64,000 nt of DNA from Desulfobacter hydrogenophilus (GCF_004319545.1 NZ_CP036313.1:3846501-3910500); one strand, 5' to 3'; numbered from the stretch's first letter, positions 24,201 to 32,786 are shown. Notes: generated from the letters alone by a model not told the origin. A program made the numbers and translations.

Positions 24201-25493
24201 ATTGCCGGCGCAGGGTCAACGGGGTGGCATGCATCAACCGGTCTGGAACCGGTCTGCCCGCTCCAGGAAATTCCTAAGATTCCTGAGGTATTCATGGACC
24301 GAAACCAATGCCTTGAATTTGCCGTGGGAAAAGCCGGAAACGTGCTGGGGCCGGATTTCGATATCATTGACACCTACCCGGTCCGGGTGCGGTTGCCGAA
24401 TGAACCGTTGATGCTGGTGGACCGGATTGTTTCCGTGCATGGAGAAAAACTGTCCTTAACTTCAGGGAAAGTGATTACCCAGCATGATGTGCATGAAAAT
24501 GCCTGGTACCTGGACGGCGGCAAAGCCCCGGTTTCCATCTCCATTGAAGCGGGCCAGGCGGATCTCTTTCTTTGCTCCTGGTTGGGCATAGACCATGTGG
24601 TTAAAGGCAAACGCAAATACCGGCTGCTTGATGCCAAGGTGACGTTCCACCGCAGCCTGCCCGTGCCTGGTGAAACCATTGAATACCACATTGAGATTGA
24701 CCGTTTTTTAAGGCAGGGGGATATTTATCTTTTCTTTTTTCATTATCAAGGATACATCAATCAGCTGCCCTTTATCTCCATGCGCGATGGGTGCGCAGGC
24801 TTTTTCACCGAACAGGAGGTTGAAAATTCCGGCGGCATTATTCTGAAAAATGAAGACAAGGAAATGAATGTACAGGGGGCGCCACCAGCCTGGTTTGCAC
24901 CGGTGAAGCGGCTAAGCCTGAATGATGAACAGGTGGATGCCCTTCGCACAGGGGATCTTGAAACAGCATTCGGCGCAGATTTTCAAGGAAAGCGCGCCGG
25001 AAAAAATCAATGGCTGCCCGGCGGTCCCATGCGCCTGATCCACCGGGTTCTCGACCTGGATCCCACCGGCGGTCGGTTTGGCATGGGCCGGATTATTGCC
25101 CAGGCGGATATCCATCCCGATGACTGGTTTTTGACCTGCCATTTTATTGATGACATGGTGATGCCGGGCACCCTGATGTATGAGTGTTGTGCACATACCC
25201 TGCGGGTTTTTGTCCAGCGCATGGGCTGGGTTCTGCCGGATGACGGCATCTGCTATGATGTGCTGGAAAAAAACGAAAGTGATTTGAAGTGCCGGGGGCC
25301 TGTGACCCGCGCCACAAAAAAAACCCTTTACGACATTGAAATAAAATCAATCGGATATGAACCCCAGCCTTTTGTGACGGCGGATGCCCATATGTTTTCA
25401 GATGATCTTGAAATTGTGTTTTACAAGGATATGGGGATAAAACTTACTGGGTTGACCCGCCAGGATCTTGAGGCGTACTGGAGGAAAAAATGA
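21297..25493 (+). CDS. PfaC-like polyketide/PUFA synthase subunit (KS-CLF-DH-DH)
   Basis: The domain order of this 1398-residue protein is that of PfaC from bacterial PUFA synthases. The ketosynthase (1-~450) has DAACASS (Cys196), ECHGSGTPKGD (His330) and KSNIGHMLTGAGAAG (His370). The second KS-like domain (~470-880) has Glu656 where the Cys should be (SADEASG), marking it as a chain-length factor. Two FabA-like hotdog dehydratases follow (from ~1000 to the end), with histidines in DVHENAWYL (1066) and DIHPDDWF (1273), the latter followed by VMPGTLMYE. No acyltransferase, ACP, KR or ER is present, so it must work with carriers encoded elsewhere. I chose the ATG at 21297 over the in-frame TTG at 21261 because TGGGG precedes it. 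It overlaps oleA by 4 bp, so its product probably feeds the Ole enzymes. Confidence 0.88.
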   Translation: MSLKRVDIAVVGMSGIFPGACDTQQFIANVMAKKSSVIPVPQDRWGVPPDIMVDNRAGAPLPDRACSRFAGLISKSVFNPADLDFCGADKAGHGLDNDFFHALDPVHHLTLAAGIDLITHAGLSKESRGRTGVVLAAIALPTPGASRLTHNLFLTPNPAMPSRQQAWGAGMLSAPASILARVLGLNGGSFTLDAACASSLFSIKLACEQLLSGKADAMVAGGVSRPQSLYTQVGFTQLQALSPTGRCAPFDRDANGLVVGEGAGIVLLKRLDDALACRDTIHAVIKGWGVSNDIEGNLVAPASEGQVRAMNSAFDMAGWAFGDIQYMECHGSGTPKGDQVEVHSIMQMLEKYRCMDTALSIGSVKSNIGHMLTGAGAAGFIKTIMAMNQGLLPPSNNFNALPDDSPFKDTGVRVQDTPAAWAPAGDGQPLRAAVSAFGFGGINAQILVESFKAESRRYAVGFAPAPAEECVPCAIVGMGLISGGADCLGDFSRLIFGEKTPVGRSGEARWRRADHLPPEIRRALTLFMDELSIDLKDFNIPPNQMNQILPQHLIMLKSAMAALADAGISSKPDASQPLRVNMGCAVGIEFDFGATDYHLRWQIQGQEKDVSKELLDTIGPSLNFGSTLGALGGIVASRLARAFKLGGPCFTLSADEASGQTAIDIAVKSLSAGETDTFLCAAVDLAADIRSFTRNLVLTGADPMALPSEGAVALVLKPLEAAQKDNDRIYAVVNGVGRAGGAAFAGEIGDQAQVSRSTVVQKSLQMALDHAGMDVNDIGLGAVTHSASHFLGAGEVSGLEFNAFPVFCPSALSGHTGAAAGLFTVTAAALCLYTQKFPGPLSNAPGIPQTAVAGCLTRDGIAGHVVLSGHQNAGQGGDTLTVSVTREKNGHSPTCIKIPVTRPPFPRGLIATEAFDCCPGPLEAPLSIPCDTLPGLLAHTQAVTARAHERFLELSAQNTQAMAEQLAVIAGAGSTGWHASTGLEPVCPLQEIPKIPEVFMDRNQCLEFAVGKAGNVLGPDFDIIDTYPVRVRLPNEPLMLVDRIVSVHGEKLSLTSGKVITQHDVHENAWYLDGGKAPVSISIEAGQADLFLCSWLGIDHVVKGKRKYRLLDAKVTFHRSLPVPGETIEYHIEIDRFLRQGDIYLFFFHYQGYINQLPFISMRDGCAGFFTEQEVENSGGIILKNEDKEMNVQGAPPAWFAPVKRLSLNDEQVDALRTGDLETAFGADFQGKRAGKNQWLPGGPMRLIHRVLDLDPTGGRFGMGRIIAQADIHPDDWFLTCHFIDDMVMPGTLMYECCAHTLRVFVQRMGWVLPDDGICYDVLEKNESDLKCRGPVTRATKKTLYDIEIKSIGYEPQPFVTADAHMFSDDLEIVFYKDMGIKLTGLTRQDLEAYWRKK

Positions 25494-26542
25494 AGTACGA
25501 CAAGGTGTTTATTGAATCCTTTGGATATGAGCTGGCACCCCACATCGTGACCAGCCGGGAAATTGATGAAAAACTCACTCCTTTTTTTGAGACTGTTGGG
25601 TTTGTGCCCGGCCAGCTGGAGGCATTGACCGGTATCCGGGAACGCCGATACTGGGATAAGGAGCATACCCTGGCCGAACATGCGGCCGTGGCAGGTCAAC
25701 GGGCTCTGGATGAAGCAGATATTAATCCCAAAGAACTGGGGGCCCTTTGTTTTTGCGGGGTGTGCCAGGACGGATTTGAACCGGCTACATCCTGTGCGGT
25801 GGCAGACAAAATCGGTGTGGGGCCAAGAACCCATGTCTATGACGTAAAATCTGCCTGCCTTGGCATGATCACGGGCATGGTTCATGTGGCCAATGAGATC
25901 CAGCTCGGGCATATTAAGGCGGGACTCGTGGTCTCCTGCGAATCGGCCCGGCAGATTGTTGACGCCACCATTGAAGAGATAAACACCCACAAAAGCATTG
26001 ACTTTTATAGAAGGGCTGTGGCCACCATGACCGGGGGCTCCGGAGCCGCGGCAATTCTGCTCACCGACGGGACCCTGGGCAAATCTTCGACGCCGCGTCA
26101 TAAAATCAAAGGCGGGGTGGTGAACAATACCATCCGTCATTGGGATCTTTGTTACTGGGGATTTGAACACAAGGGCATGCCCACAGATTCAAGGGTGATT
26201 ATGCGCACCGATGCCCAGAAAGTGCTTGATCACGGCACGGAACTGGCCATGGAAACCTATGACTTATTTCGCAACGAGTTGGCGTTGCCTGAAAATAAGC
26301 CGGATAAATTTGTTGCCCATCAGGTCGGGGAGGGCCATCATAACAAATTTTATACGGCCATGAAAATTGACCGAAAAAAGGATTTTATCACCTTTCCTTT
26401 CCTGGGAAATGTGGGGTCCGTGTCCCTGCCGATTTCAGCGGCCATTGCCGATGAACGCGGATTTCTTGTGCCCGGCGATTTTGTGGCCTTTTTAGGGGTG
26501 GGGTCCGGACTTAACTGCTATTTTCTGGGGGTTGAATGGTAA
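25490..26542 (+). CDS. oleA: OleA, acyl-CoA head-to-head condensing thiolase
   Basis: This 350-residue thiolase-fold enzyme would condense two fatty acyl-CoAs into a beta-keto acid. The OleA-specific Glu is present in DGFEPATSC (Glu97). The nucleophile is Cys123 (VKSACLGM), with His277 (AHQVG) and Asn307 (GNVGS) completing the site. FabH would instead have a shorter sequence without the EP-A/S-T motif. The start overlaps the PfaC-like gene by 4 bp (ATGA) and the end overlaps oleB by 7 bp, indicating tight translational coupling. Confidence 0.9.
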   Translation: MKYDKVFIESFGYELAPHIVTSREIDEKLTPFFETVGFVPGQLEALTGIRERRYWDKEHTLAEHAAVAGQRALDEADINPKELGALCFCGVCQDGFEPATSCAVADKIGVGPRTHVYDVKSACLGMITGMVHVANEIQLGHIKAGLVVSCESARQIVDATIEEINTHKSIDFYRRAVATMTGGSGAAAILLTDGTLGKSSTPRHKIKGGVVNNTIRHWDLCYWGFEHKGMPTDSRVIMRTDAQKVLDHGTELAMETYDLFRNELALPENKPDKFVAHQVGEGHHNKFYTAMKIDRKKDFITFPFLGNVGSVSLPISAAIADERGFLVPGDFVAFLGVGSGLNCYFLGVEW

Positions 26543-27447
26543 CAAGGACAATAAACGGACAGCTGACTTCCACCGCAGGGTTTGAGGAGCTTTACCCCTT
26601 TGAACCCCATTATGCCGATATTAACGGGCATAAAATGCATTATGTGGATCAGGGCAAGGGCAGGCCTGTGCTTATGGTCCACGGCAACCCCACCTGGTCC
26701 TTTTATTTCCGCCATCTGATCACCGGCCTTTCCGCTGGTTTTAGAACCATTGCCCCGGATCATATCGGGTGTGGTTTTTCAGACAAGCCGTCGGCTAAAA
26801 CGTATGATTACACCTTGGATCAAAGGGTGGCGGACCTGGATGCCCTTGTCAGACGGCTGAATATTAATGAAAAAATATCGCTGATCGTGCATGATTGGGG
26901 CGGAATGATCGGACTTGCCTGGGCCTTGGACAACCTGGACCGGGTGGATAAAATTGTCATCACCAACACATCGGGATTTTTCCTGCCGGCGTCCAAGCGC
27001 TTTCCGACAGCGCTATGGGCCATAAAATATCTTGCCCCCTTTGCTGTACCTGCTGTTTTAGGTGCCAACCTTTTTGCCCGGGGCGCCTTGTATCTTGCCC
27101 CGGAAACCCGGCTGCCCCAATCTGTTAAAAAAGGTCTTGTTGCCCCGTACAATAGTTGGGCAAATCGCATTGCCACCTTAAAATTTGTCCAGGATATACC
27201 GATAACAGCAAACGACAGAAGTTATGCCAGAGTCCAGAAAGTGGATCAGGGGCTTAACGCCCTTAGCCCGGATCAGCTCATGTTTTTATGGGGAACCCGG
27301 GATTTTGTTTTTGATATTCATTTCCTTGAGGAATTTAAAAACAGATTTCCCCGATCCCGTGCCCATGTATTTGAGGATGCCGGCCATTACCTGTTCGAAG
27401 ATAAGCCCGGGCCTACCCTTGAATTGATTCAAAACTTTTTGTCCTGA
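26536..27447 (+). CDS. oleB: OleB, beta-lactone decarboxylase of the haloalkane-dehalogenase fold
   Basis: This 303-residue alpha/beta hydrolase has HGNPTWSFYF (oxyanion region), nucleophile Asp120 in VHDWGGMIG, an acid in GTRDFVFD and His284 in DAGHYLFED. The sequence is haloalkane-dehalogenase-like. Between oleA and oleC it is best read as OleB, which turns the beta-lactone made by OleC into a cis-olefin and CO2. It overlaps the end of oleA by 7 bp. It is intact and a normal length. Confidence 0.88.
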   Translation: MVTRTINGQLTSTAGFEELYPFEPHYADINGHKMHYVDQGKGRPVLMVHGNPTWSFYFRHLITGLSAGFRTIAPDHIGCGFSDKPSAKTYDYTLDQRVADLDALVRRLNINEKISLIVHDWGGMIGLAWALDNLDRVDKIVITNTSGFFLPASKRFPTALWAIKYLAPFAVPAVLGANLFARGALYLAPETRLPQSVKKGLVAPYNSWANRIATLKFVQDIPITANDRSYARVQKVDQGLNALSPDQLMFLWGTRDFVFDIHFLEEFKNRFPRSRAHVFEDAGHYLFEDKPGPTLELIQNFLS

Positions 27448-27500
27448 CATTTTCTTTTGTATTTTGACTTTCAGATTCATGCCGGATAAATTGGGGTGTT

Positions 27501-28175
27501 ATGGGACTATTAAAAAAGAAAAAAAAGGATGAACCCACGGAGCCGGCTGCCGAGGAACAGGTCGGTGACGAGTCCACGTCAGCCAAACCCAAGAAAAAAT
27601 CTTTGTTAAAAAAGCTGATTATTATTCTGCTTAGTCTGGGCATTCTTGGGGGGGGCGGATTCTTTGTGTACACCAAGTTTCTTTCAGGTTCCGGTACCGA
27701 AGACGGTCGGGTTTATCAACCTGTAGCCCTTGCCCATGTCACCCTGCCCCACGAGATGCTCGCCTTTTGTTTCCACCGCATGCCCGGACTTTACGATGCC
27801 CTGGTGGCCTTCAACATAGAAATGGTTTTATTTGATGCTGAAATTGCCCGTATTGATGCCGTGGGCACCAAGTACCCCGATCAAAAAAAGATTACCGACA
27901 GCCAGAAAAAAGTATGGGACAAAGGCATGCAGTCTTTAAAAAAATCCTTTGAAAAATTGGAAAAACCCATTAAAGAAACCTTTGTACTGTTCCAGGTCAA
28001 CCCGACCCAGGGACAGGAAAAAATTGATCAGACTGCTGAACAGATGATCCAGGTCGCCAACCAAGCCCTGGAAAAAGCCCAGGAACTGACAGCGCCGCTA
28101 AAGGACGCCATGCCCAAAGCCCCCGAAGGTATGATCAAAGGAACCCTGTATAAAATAAAAAAGATGTTTTTATGA
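27501..28175 (+). CDS. Small membrane-anchored lysine-rich protein between oleB and oleC
   Basis: This 224-residue protein begins with a lysine-rich cytoplasmic tail (GLLKKKKKDEPTE...), followed by one membrane segment (LIIILLSLGILGGGGFFVY, about residues 36-56). A mostly helical exported domain follows, with many Lys, Glu and Gln residues. I recognise no family. Its stop overlaps the oleC start (ATGA), so it is translationally coupled to the hydrocarbon genes. Standard ole clusters do not contain such a protein. It could anchor the Ole assembly at the membrane or handle the product; both are inferences. Confidence 0.75.
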   Translation: MGLLKKKKKDEPTEPAAEEQVGDESTSAKPKKKSLLKKLIIILLSLGILGGGGFFVYTKFLSGSGTEDGRVYQPVALAHVTLPHEMLAFCFHRMPGLYDALVAFNIEMVLFDAEIARIDAVGTKYPDQKKITDSQKKVWDKGMQSLKKSFEKLEKPIKETFVLFQVNPTQGQEKIDQTAEQMIQVANQALEKAQELTAPLKDAMPKAPEGMIKGTLYKIKKMFL

Positions 28176-29824
28176 CACGCTATACAAATATTGCCCAAAG
28201 CCTGAAACAATCCGCTGACATCCATCCATTCAAACGTGCCGTGGTCTACCCTGCCTCACGGGATCGCTCCGGGCGGGTTCTTTACAGCCAGCTGACTTTT
28301 TGTCAGCTTGACCAGCAGTCCGATTGCCTTGCCGCAGGTCTTGACAGCATCGGCATTGGCCGGGGGACCCGCACCATTTTGATGGTGACCCCTGGCATGG
28401 ATTTTTTTCTTACGGTGTTTGCCATGTTCAAGGTCGGGGCAGTGCCCGTGGTGGTGGATCCGGGCATGGGTATTGACCGGATGCTGCAATGCCTTTCCCA
28501 AAGCCGACCCAAGGCCTTTATCGGCATTGAAAAGGCCCATGTGCTTCGAACCCTGCGCCCCGGATATTTTAAAACGGTGAAGCGATGGGTGACCGTGGGC
28601 AGAAAATGGTTCTGGGGCGGGCACACCCTGAACCAGCTGATGAACAGGTTCCCGGGCACACCTTTCAAACAGGTGCAGACCACGGAGAATGAAATAGCGG
28701 CCATTGTATTTACCACCGGCTCCACAGGTCCTGCCAAGGGCGTCATATACACCCATGGGAATTTTGAGGCCCAGATTCGTCAAATTCAGTCCCATTTTCA
28801 GATTGCGCCCGATGAGGTGGACCTGCCCACTTTTCCGCTCTTTGCTTTGTTTGATCCTGCCCTGGGCATGACTGCCGTGATCCCGGATATGGACCCCACC
28901 AAACCGGCCCTGGTGAATCCGGTAAAAATTATCGAGGCCATTGAAAATCATGGTGTGACCAATATGTTTGCATCTCCGGCCCTGTTGAACCGGGTGGGAA
29001 AATACGGCCGGGAAAATGAGATCAAACTGCCGTCATTGCGCCGGGTGGTTTCCGCAGGCGCCCCTGTCAGTCCGGCCAATATTGAACAGTTTTCATCCAT
29101 GCTGTCCGATAATATCCAGATTCACACACCCTACGGAGCCACGGAAGCGGTTCCTATCATATCCATCGGTTCCCATGAGATCCTGTCGGAAACCAGAAAA
29201 CTTTCGGAGCAGGGCTTTGGCATGTGCGTGGGCCGGCCCATCGCAGATACAAAAGTGAAATTGATCGAGATTTCCGACGAGCCCATCACCCAGATCCAAT
29301 ATGTTCAGGAGGTGCCTGAAAATCAGGTGGGGGAAATAACGGTAAAGGCAGATCTTGTAACCGAGCAATATTTTAACGATACCAATGCTGATCTTCTGGC
29401 CAAAATACCGGATACGGACGGCAAAGTATGGCACAGGATGGGGGATCTGGGCTGGAAGGATTCAAAGGGTAGAATCTGGTTTTGCGGCAGAAAGGCCCAC
29501 CGGATTGAAACCGGAAAAGAGACTTTGTTTACTATCCCCGTGGAAGCCATATTCAATAATCATGAAAAGGTTTACCGCAGTGCGCTCACAGGTGTCGGGC
29601 CCAAAAACCGTCAGATGCCCGTGGTGTTTGTGGAGCCTTTTGAGAAAATATCCGATGAAAAACAATTTATTCAGGAACTGTCTGATCTGGCCGGCAAAAA
29701 TCCTTTGACCGCCGGTATTGAATACATTTTCATTGAGTACAAATTTCCTGTGGATATCCGGCACAACTCCAAAATTTTCAGGGAAAAACTGGCGATCAAG
29801 GCCCGGGAGTTAATTACAGGATAA
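28172..29824 (+). CDS. oleC: OleC, beta-lactone synthetase (ANL superfamily)
   Basis: This 550-residue AMP-forming enzyme has VFTTGSTGPAKGV (P-loop), TPYGATEAVP, GDLGWKDSKGRIWFCGRKAH and a C-terminal Lys in DIRHNSKIFREKL. Its length and its place after oleA and oleB identify OleC, which converts a beta-hydroxy acid and ATP into a beta-lactone. It overlaps the preceding gene by 4 bp. In the usual pathway OleD makes the hydroxy acid, and no oleD follows here. Confidence 0.9.
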   Translation: MTRYTNIAQSLKQSADIHPFKRAVVYPASRDRSGRVLYSQLTFCQLDQQSDCLAAGLDSIGIGRGTRTILMVTPGMDFFLTVFAMFKVGAVPVVVDPGMGIDRMLQCLSQSRPKAFIGIEKAHVLRTLRPGYFKTVKRWVTVGRKWFWGGHTLNQLMNRFPGTPFKQVQTTENEIAAIVFTTGSTGPAKGVIYTHGNFEAQIRQIQSHFQIAPDEVDLPTFPLFALFDPALGMTAVIPDMDPTKPALVNPVKIIEAIENHGVTNMFASPALLNRVGKYGRENEIKLPSLRRVVSAGAPVSPANIEQFSSMLSDNIQIHTPYGATEAVPIISIGSHEILSETRKLSEQGFGMCVGRPIADTKVKLIEISDEPITQIQYVQEVPENQVGEITVKADLVTEQYFNDTNADLLAKIPDTDGKVWHRMGDLGWKDSKGRIWFCGRKAHRIETGKETLFTIPVEAIFNNHEKVYRSALTGVGPKNRQMPVVFVEPFEKISDEKQFIQELSDLAGKNPLTAGIEYIFIEYKFPVDIRHNSKIFREKLAIKARELITG

Positions 29825-29842
29825 GATACCGGTTATTAGAAG

Positions 29843-30307
29843 ATGAGATACAGATACATCAACTCCCAAATCGGTCCTTTGATGCTGGCCGGCCACACAA
29901 CGCTTGAACTTATCCGTTTTCCGGTCAAAGGTAAAAAAAAGGCGCCTGAAATAGGTTGGGTAGAGGACAACACCAGATTTCCCGATGCCGTATTCCAACT
30001 GGCGCAATATTTTGAAGGCCGGTTAAAACAATTTGACCTTGATCTTCAGCCCATAGGAACGGATTTCCAGAAACAGGTCTGGCAGGCGCTTTTAACTATT
30101 CCTTACGGGACCACGGTGACCTATGGTGAGATCGCCAAACGAATTCATAACCCCAAAGCCTTCAGAGCCGTGGGCCTTGCCAACAGGTGTAACCCCATCC
30201 CCATCATTATTCCCTGCCATCGTGTGATCGGCAAAAATGGTAAATTAACCGGATTTGCCGGCGGCCTTGGCATCAAACAAGCTCTTCTGGATCTGGAAAA
30301 ATCCTGA
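29843..30307 (+). CDS. ogt: Methylated-DNA-protein-cysteine methyltransferase (Ogt)
   Basis: This 154-residue protein carries the active-site motif IPCHRVIGKNG with the acceptor Cys. The upstream helix-turn-helix block reads IPYGTTVTYGEIAKRI and NRCNPIPI. It transfers alkyl groups from O6-alkylguanine to itself. It lies 18 bp after oleC and may be transcribed with it by readthrough, but no functional link is apparent. Confidence 0.93.
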   Translation: MRYRYINSQIGPLMLAGHTTLELIRFPVKGKKKAPEIGWVEDNTRFPDAVFQLAQYFEGRLKQFDLDLQPIGTDFQKQVWQALLTIPYGTTVTYGEIAKRIHNPKAFRAVGLANRCNPIPIIIPCHRVIGKNGKLTGFAGGLGIKQALLDLEKS

Positions 30308-30361
30308 AATCAAAAGGCCTATAAAAGGACATTTCCGGACAGATTTTTTTTAATGTCTATT

Positions 30362-30649
30362 TCAGGACAAAGGACCAAGCGCATCAACGGCTGCCATGCA
30401 CACGGCCACGGATGATTGGGGATGTTCGGCTGAAAATGCCGTATCTTCTTTTAAAAATGTTGCACGCCAATTGGTTTCGGTCATGCTTTTGGGGCACAGA
30501 TCTTTTAACTGAAAGGTAAATCCTTTGGTTTCTAGAATCCCGGCAAGTTCCATGGCTGCATTAATATTATAGACAGCCTGGTTTGGAACGGACTCACCGA
30601 GAAGCTGTTTTAGTTGTTCTTCTATATTTTCAACTGCAGATTCGGACAT
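30362..30649 (-). CDS. Small hypothetical protein
   Basis: A 95-residue acidic frame on the minus strand starts MSESAVENIEEQLKQLLGE. The C-terminal pattern W-R-A-T-F...S-V-A-V-C-M-A-A-V-D-A-L resembles small proteins annotated as phage ABA-sandwich domains, but the match is weak. It is convergent with ogt. A full ~163-bp MITE lies 38 bp upstream of its start. Confidence 0.5.
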   Translation of the reverse strand: MSESAVENIEEQLKQLLGESVPNQAVYNINAAMELAGILETKGFTFQLKDLCPKSMTETNWRATFLKEDTAFSAEHPQSSVAVCMAAVDALGPLS

Positions 30650-30687
30650 TATATTCTCCCATACGACGGTGGTTTACGTTTTTCATA

Positions 30688-30850
30688 AGGACCGCAGATT
30701 AAATAAGTTGGGCAGAAATAACGCCGAATTTTGGTTCATCTACAAGGCGCATTAAAGGTTGAATAGCAGGCCCTATTGGGCCTTTGATGCAACGAAGTCG
30801 ATGGGCCAAAAGGCAAACTATTTCGTTCAAGTTATTTAATCTGCGGTCCT
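30688..30850. mobile_element. ~163-bp near-palindromic MITE, copy A
   Basis: The element has perfect 19-bp terminal inverted repeats, AGGACCGCAGATTAAATAA and its complement. The whole length is loosely self-complementary, with a central AGGCCC-TATT-GGGCCT-type hairpin. A second copy at 49844-50005 agrees over nearly all positions. There is no coding capacity and no matching transposase in this window. Confidence 0.82.
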
Positions 30851-31101
30851 AAGGATGCAGCATCATCCATTGCTCAACTGGTTTATAGATTGTACGCCTA
30901 ATCCGGGGGTGGTGAAAAGGAATTTCTGGTTTTAGAATGGGAATTGACATATTCAGAATAAGTCAAAATAGCCAGACACGGTGTATTGCCGATTAGAATA
31001 AACTTACCGTGGTTTTTTTGACTTGCCTGGAAAAACTTCAGCATTTATAGTATTTATTTATTGTTTTAATTGCATTTTCTAATAAAAAGTAAGGAGAAAA
31101 A
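30851..31101. other. Upstream region of pstS
   Basis: This is AT-rich non-coding sequence between the MITE and pstS. I see no Pho box that I can defend. An AAGGAGA ribosome-binding site lies just before the pstS start. Confidence 0.5.
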
Positions 31102-31938
31102 ATGAAACAGGTATTCAAACTGTTCCCGTGTTTTATAGTATTGTCCATAATTGCGTTTACCGCAGGCATTGTATGTGCGTCCGAGCTTGACGCATTCAAG
31201 GGTGAAAAGGGGGTGTTGCGCATCGCCGGGGGCACGGCCCACATCCCTGTCATGAAAGAGGTGGCCAAGCGAATTATGAAAATGAATTCTGATATCCAGA
31301 TTACCATTGCCGGCGGCGGATCCGGTGCCGGGATTAAACAAGTGGGAGAGGGCCTGGTGGACATCGGCAACTCCGGTCGTAAACCCACGGATGAAGAAAT
31401 TTCTAAATATAATCTTTCCATGTATAAATGGGCCATTGACGGTGTGGGCACGGTGGTCCACCCGTCCAATCCGGTCAAGGCCCTTTCCGGCGAACAGCTC
31501 AAAGGTATTTATGCCGGAAAAATCGTAAACTGGAATGAACTTGGCGGTGAAGACCGGCCCATCAACATTTATACAAGGGACAATGCTTCCGGTACCCGTG
31601 ATGTATTCTGGAAAAAAGCCCTGGGCAAAGGGGATATTTCCGAGAAAGCCAATTTTGTTGCTTCCAATGGTGCCATGAAGGCGGCCGTCACCAATAATCC
31701 CTATGCCATTGGATATGTTTCCGTGGGGTACATGGATGAAACGGTTGCACCGATTGCCCTGGACGGGGTTATTCCTACTCTGAAAACAGTTCAGTCCGGC
31801 GAATACATGGTTGCCAGAGGCCTTTTCAGCAATACCAAAGGCGAATATACAGGGCTTGCCAAAAAGCTGATTACCTACCTGCTCAGTCCCGAAGGCCAAA
31901 AAATTGTTTCTGACATGGGATTCATTCCTGTTAACTAA
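31102..31938 (+). CDS. pstS: PstS, periplasmic phosphate-binding protein
   Basis: This 278-residue protein has an N-terminal signal peptide (hydrophobic residues 3-22, ending near CAS). It carries the phosphate-binding signatures TIAGGGSGAGIK and TRDNASGTRDVF, and EKANFVASNGAM. The ATG follows AAGGAGA. It is the first gene of pstSCAB and overlaps pstC by one base. No phoU or regulator pair is seen after pstB. Confidence 0.95.
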   Translation: MKQVFKLFPCFIVLSIIAFTAGIVCASELDAFKGEKGVLRIAGGTAHIPVMKEVAKRIMKMNSDIQITIAGGGSGAGIKQVGEGLVDIGNSGRKPTDEEISKYNLSMYKWAIDGVGTVVHPSNPVKALSGEQLKGIYAGKIVNWNELGGEDRPINIYTRDNASGTRDVFWKKALGKGDISEKANFVASNGAMKAAVTNNPYAIGYVSVGYMDETVAPIALDGVIPTLKTVQSGEYMVARGLFSNTKGEYTGLAKKLITYLLSPEGQKIVSDMGFIPVN

Positions 31939-32786
31939 TGTCGTTGAAGGATAAATGTGCACCGGCTGTTTTTGCGGGTGCATCTTTTTTGTGCGCGGCT
32001 GTGACCCTCTGTGTTTTAGGTTTCATGGTTATGCTGAGTCTGCCTGTCCTTGAAAGTGGCATGCTCTGGAAAATTTTGACCGATTCCTGGTCTCCAGACC
32101 ATGGTCGGTTCGGCATACTGGCCATGATTGCAGGCACCTTTTACATCGCCTCTTTAAGTCTTGTCATCAGTTTTCCTATCAGTCTTGGGTGCTCATTTTT
32201 TATGCAGATTACCCATAAGGGGATAGCAGGTCGGTTACTCAAAAAATTTGTCCAGTTCATGACTGCCATTCCCACAGTGATTTACGGGTTTGTGGGGGTG
32301 TTTCTACTGGTTCCCCTGGTCCGGGATCTATTTTCCCATGGATCAGGTATGAGCATATTAACTGCGGCCATTATGCTTGGCCTGCTCATTTCCCCCACCA
32401 TGATTCTGTTTTTTTGTGCAAGCTTTGAACGCGTGCCTAAAATTTATACGGATGCCGTGGATTCCCTTGGGGCAACTTCTTTTCAGAAACTGTTGTACGT
32501 GGTTTTACCCCAGGCATGGCCCGGTGTTTTGACCGGGTTGATTCTGGCCTTTGGCCGGGCCATGGGAGATACCCTGGTGGCCCTGATGCTCAGCGGAAAC
32601 AGTGTCATGCTGCCGACTTCCGTCTTGGATTCGGCCCGGACACTGACCGCCCACATTGCCATGATCATTGCTGCGGATTTTGACAGTATTGAATTTAAGA
32701 CCATATTTGTCAGCGGTGCGGTCCTGTATCTGATGACAGGTTTGGGGATTTTTTTGGCACGCATCTCCGGCCGAAGGATGGAATAA
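31938..32786 (+). CDS. pstC: PstC, phosphate ABC transporter permease
   Basis: This 282-residue membrane protein has about six TM segments. The EAA-like loop reads ATSFQKLLYVVLPQAWPGVLTG and is followed by GRAMGDTLVALMLSGN. Its order between pstS and pstA identifies PstC. It overlaps both neighbouring genes by one base, which suggests strict translational coupling. Confidence 0.93.
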   Translation: MSLKDKCAPAVFAGASFLCAAVTLCVLGFMVMLSLPVLESGMLWKILTDSWSPDHGRFGILAMIAGTFYIASLSLVISFPISLGCSFFMQITHKGIAGRLLKKFVQFMTAIPTVIYGFVGVFLLVPLVRDLFSHGSGMSILTAAIMLGLLISPTMILFFCASFERVPKIYTDAVDSLGATSFQKLLYVVLPQAWPGVLTGLILAFGRAMGDTLVALMLSGNSVMLPTSVLDSARTLTAHIAMIIAADFDSIEFKTIFVSGAVLYLMTGLGIFLARISGRRME

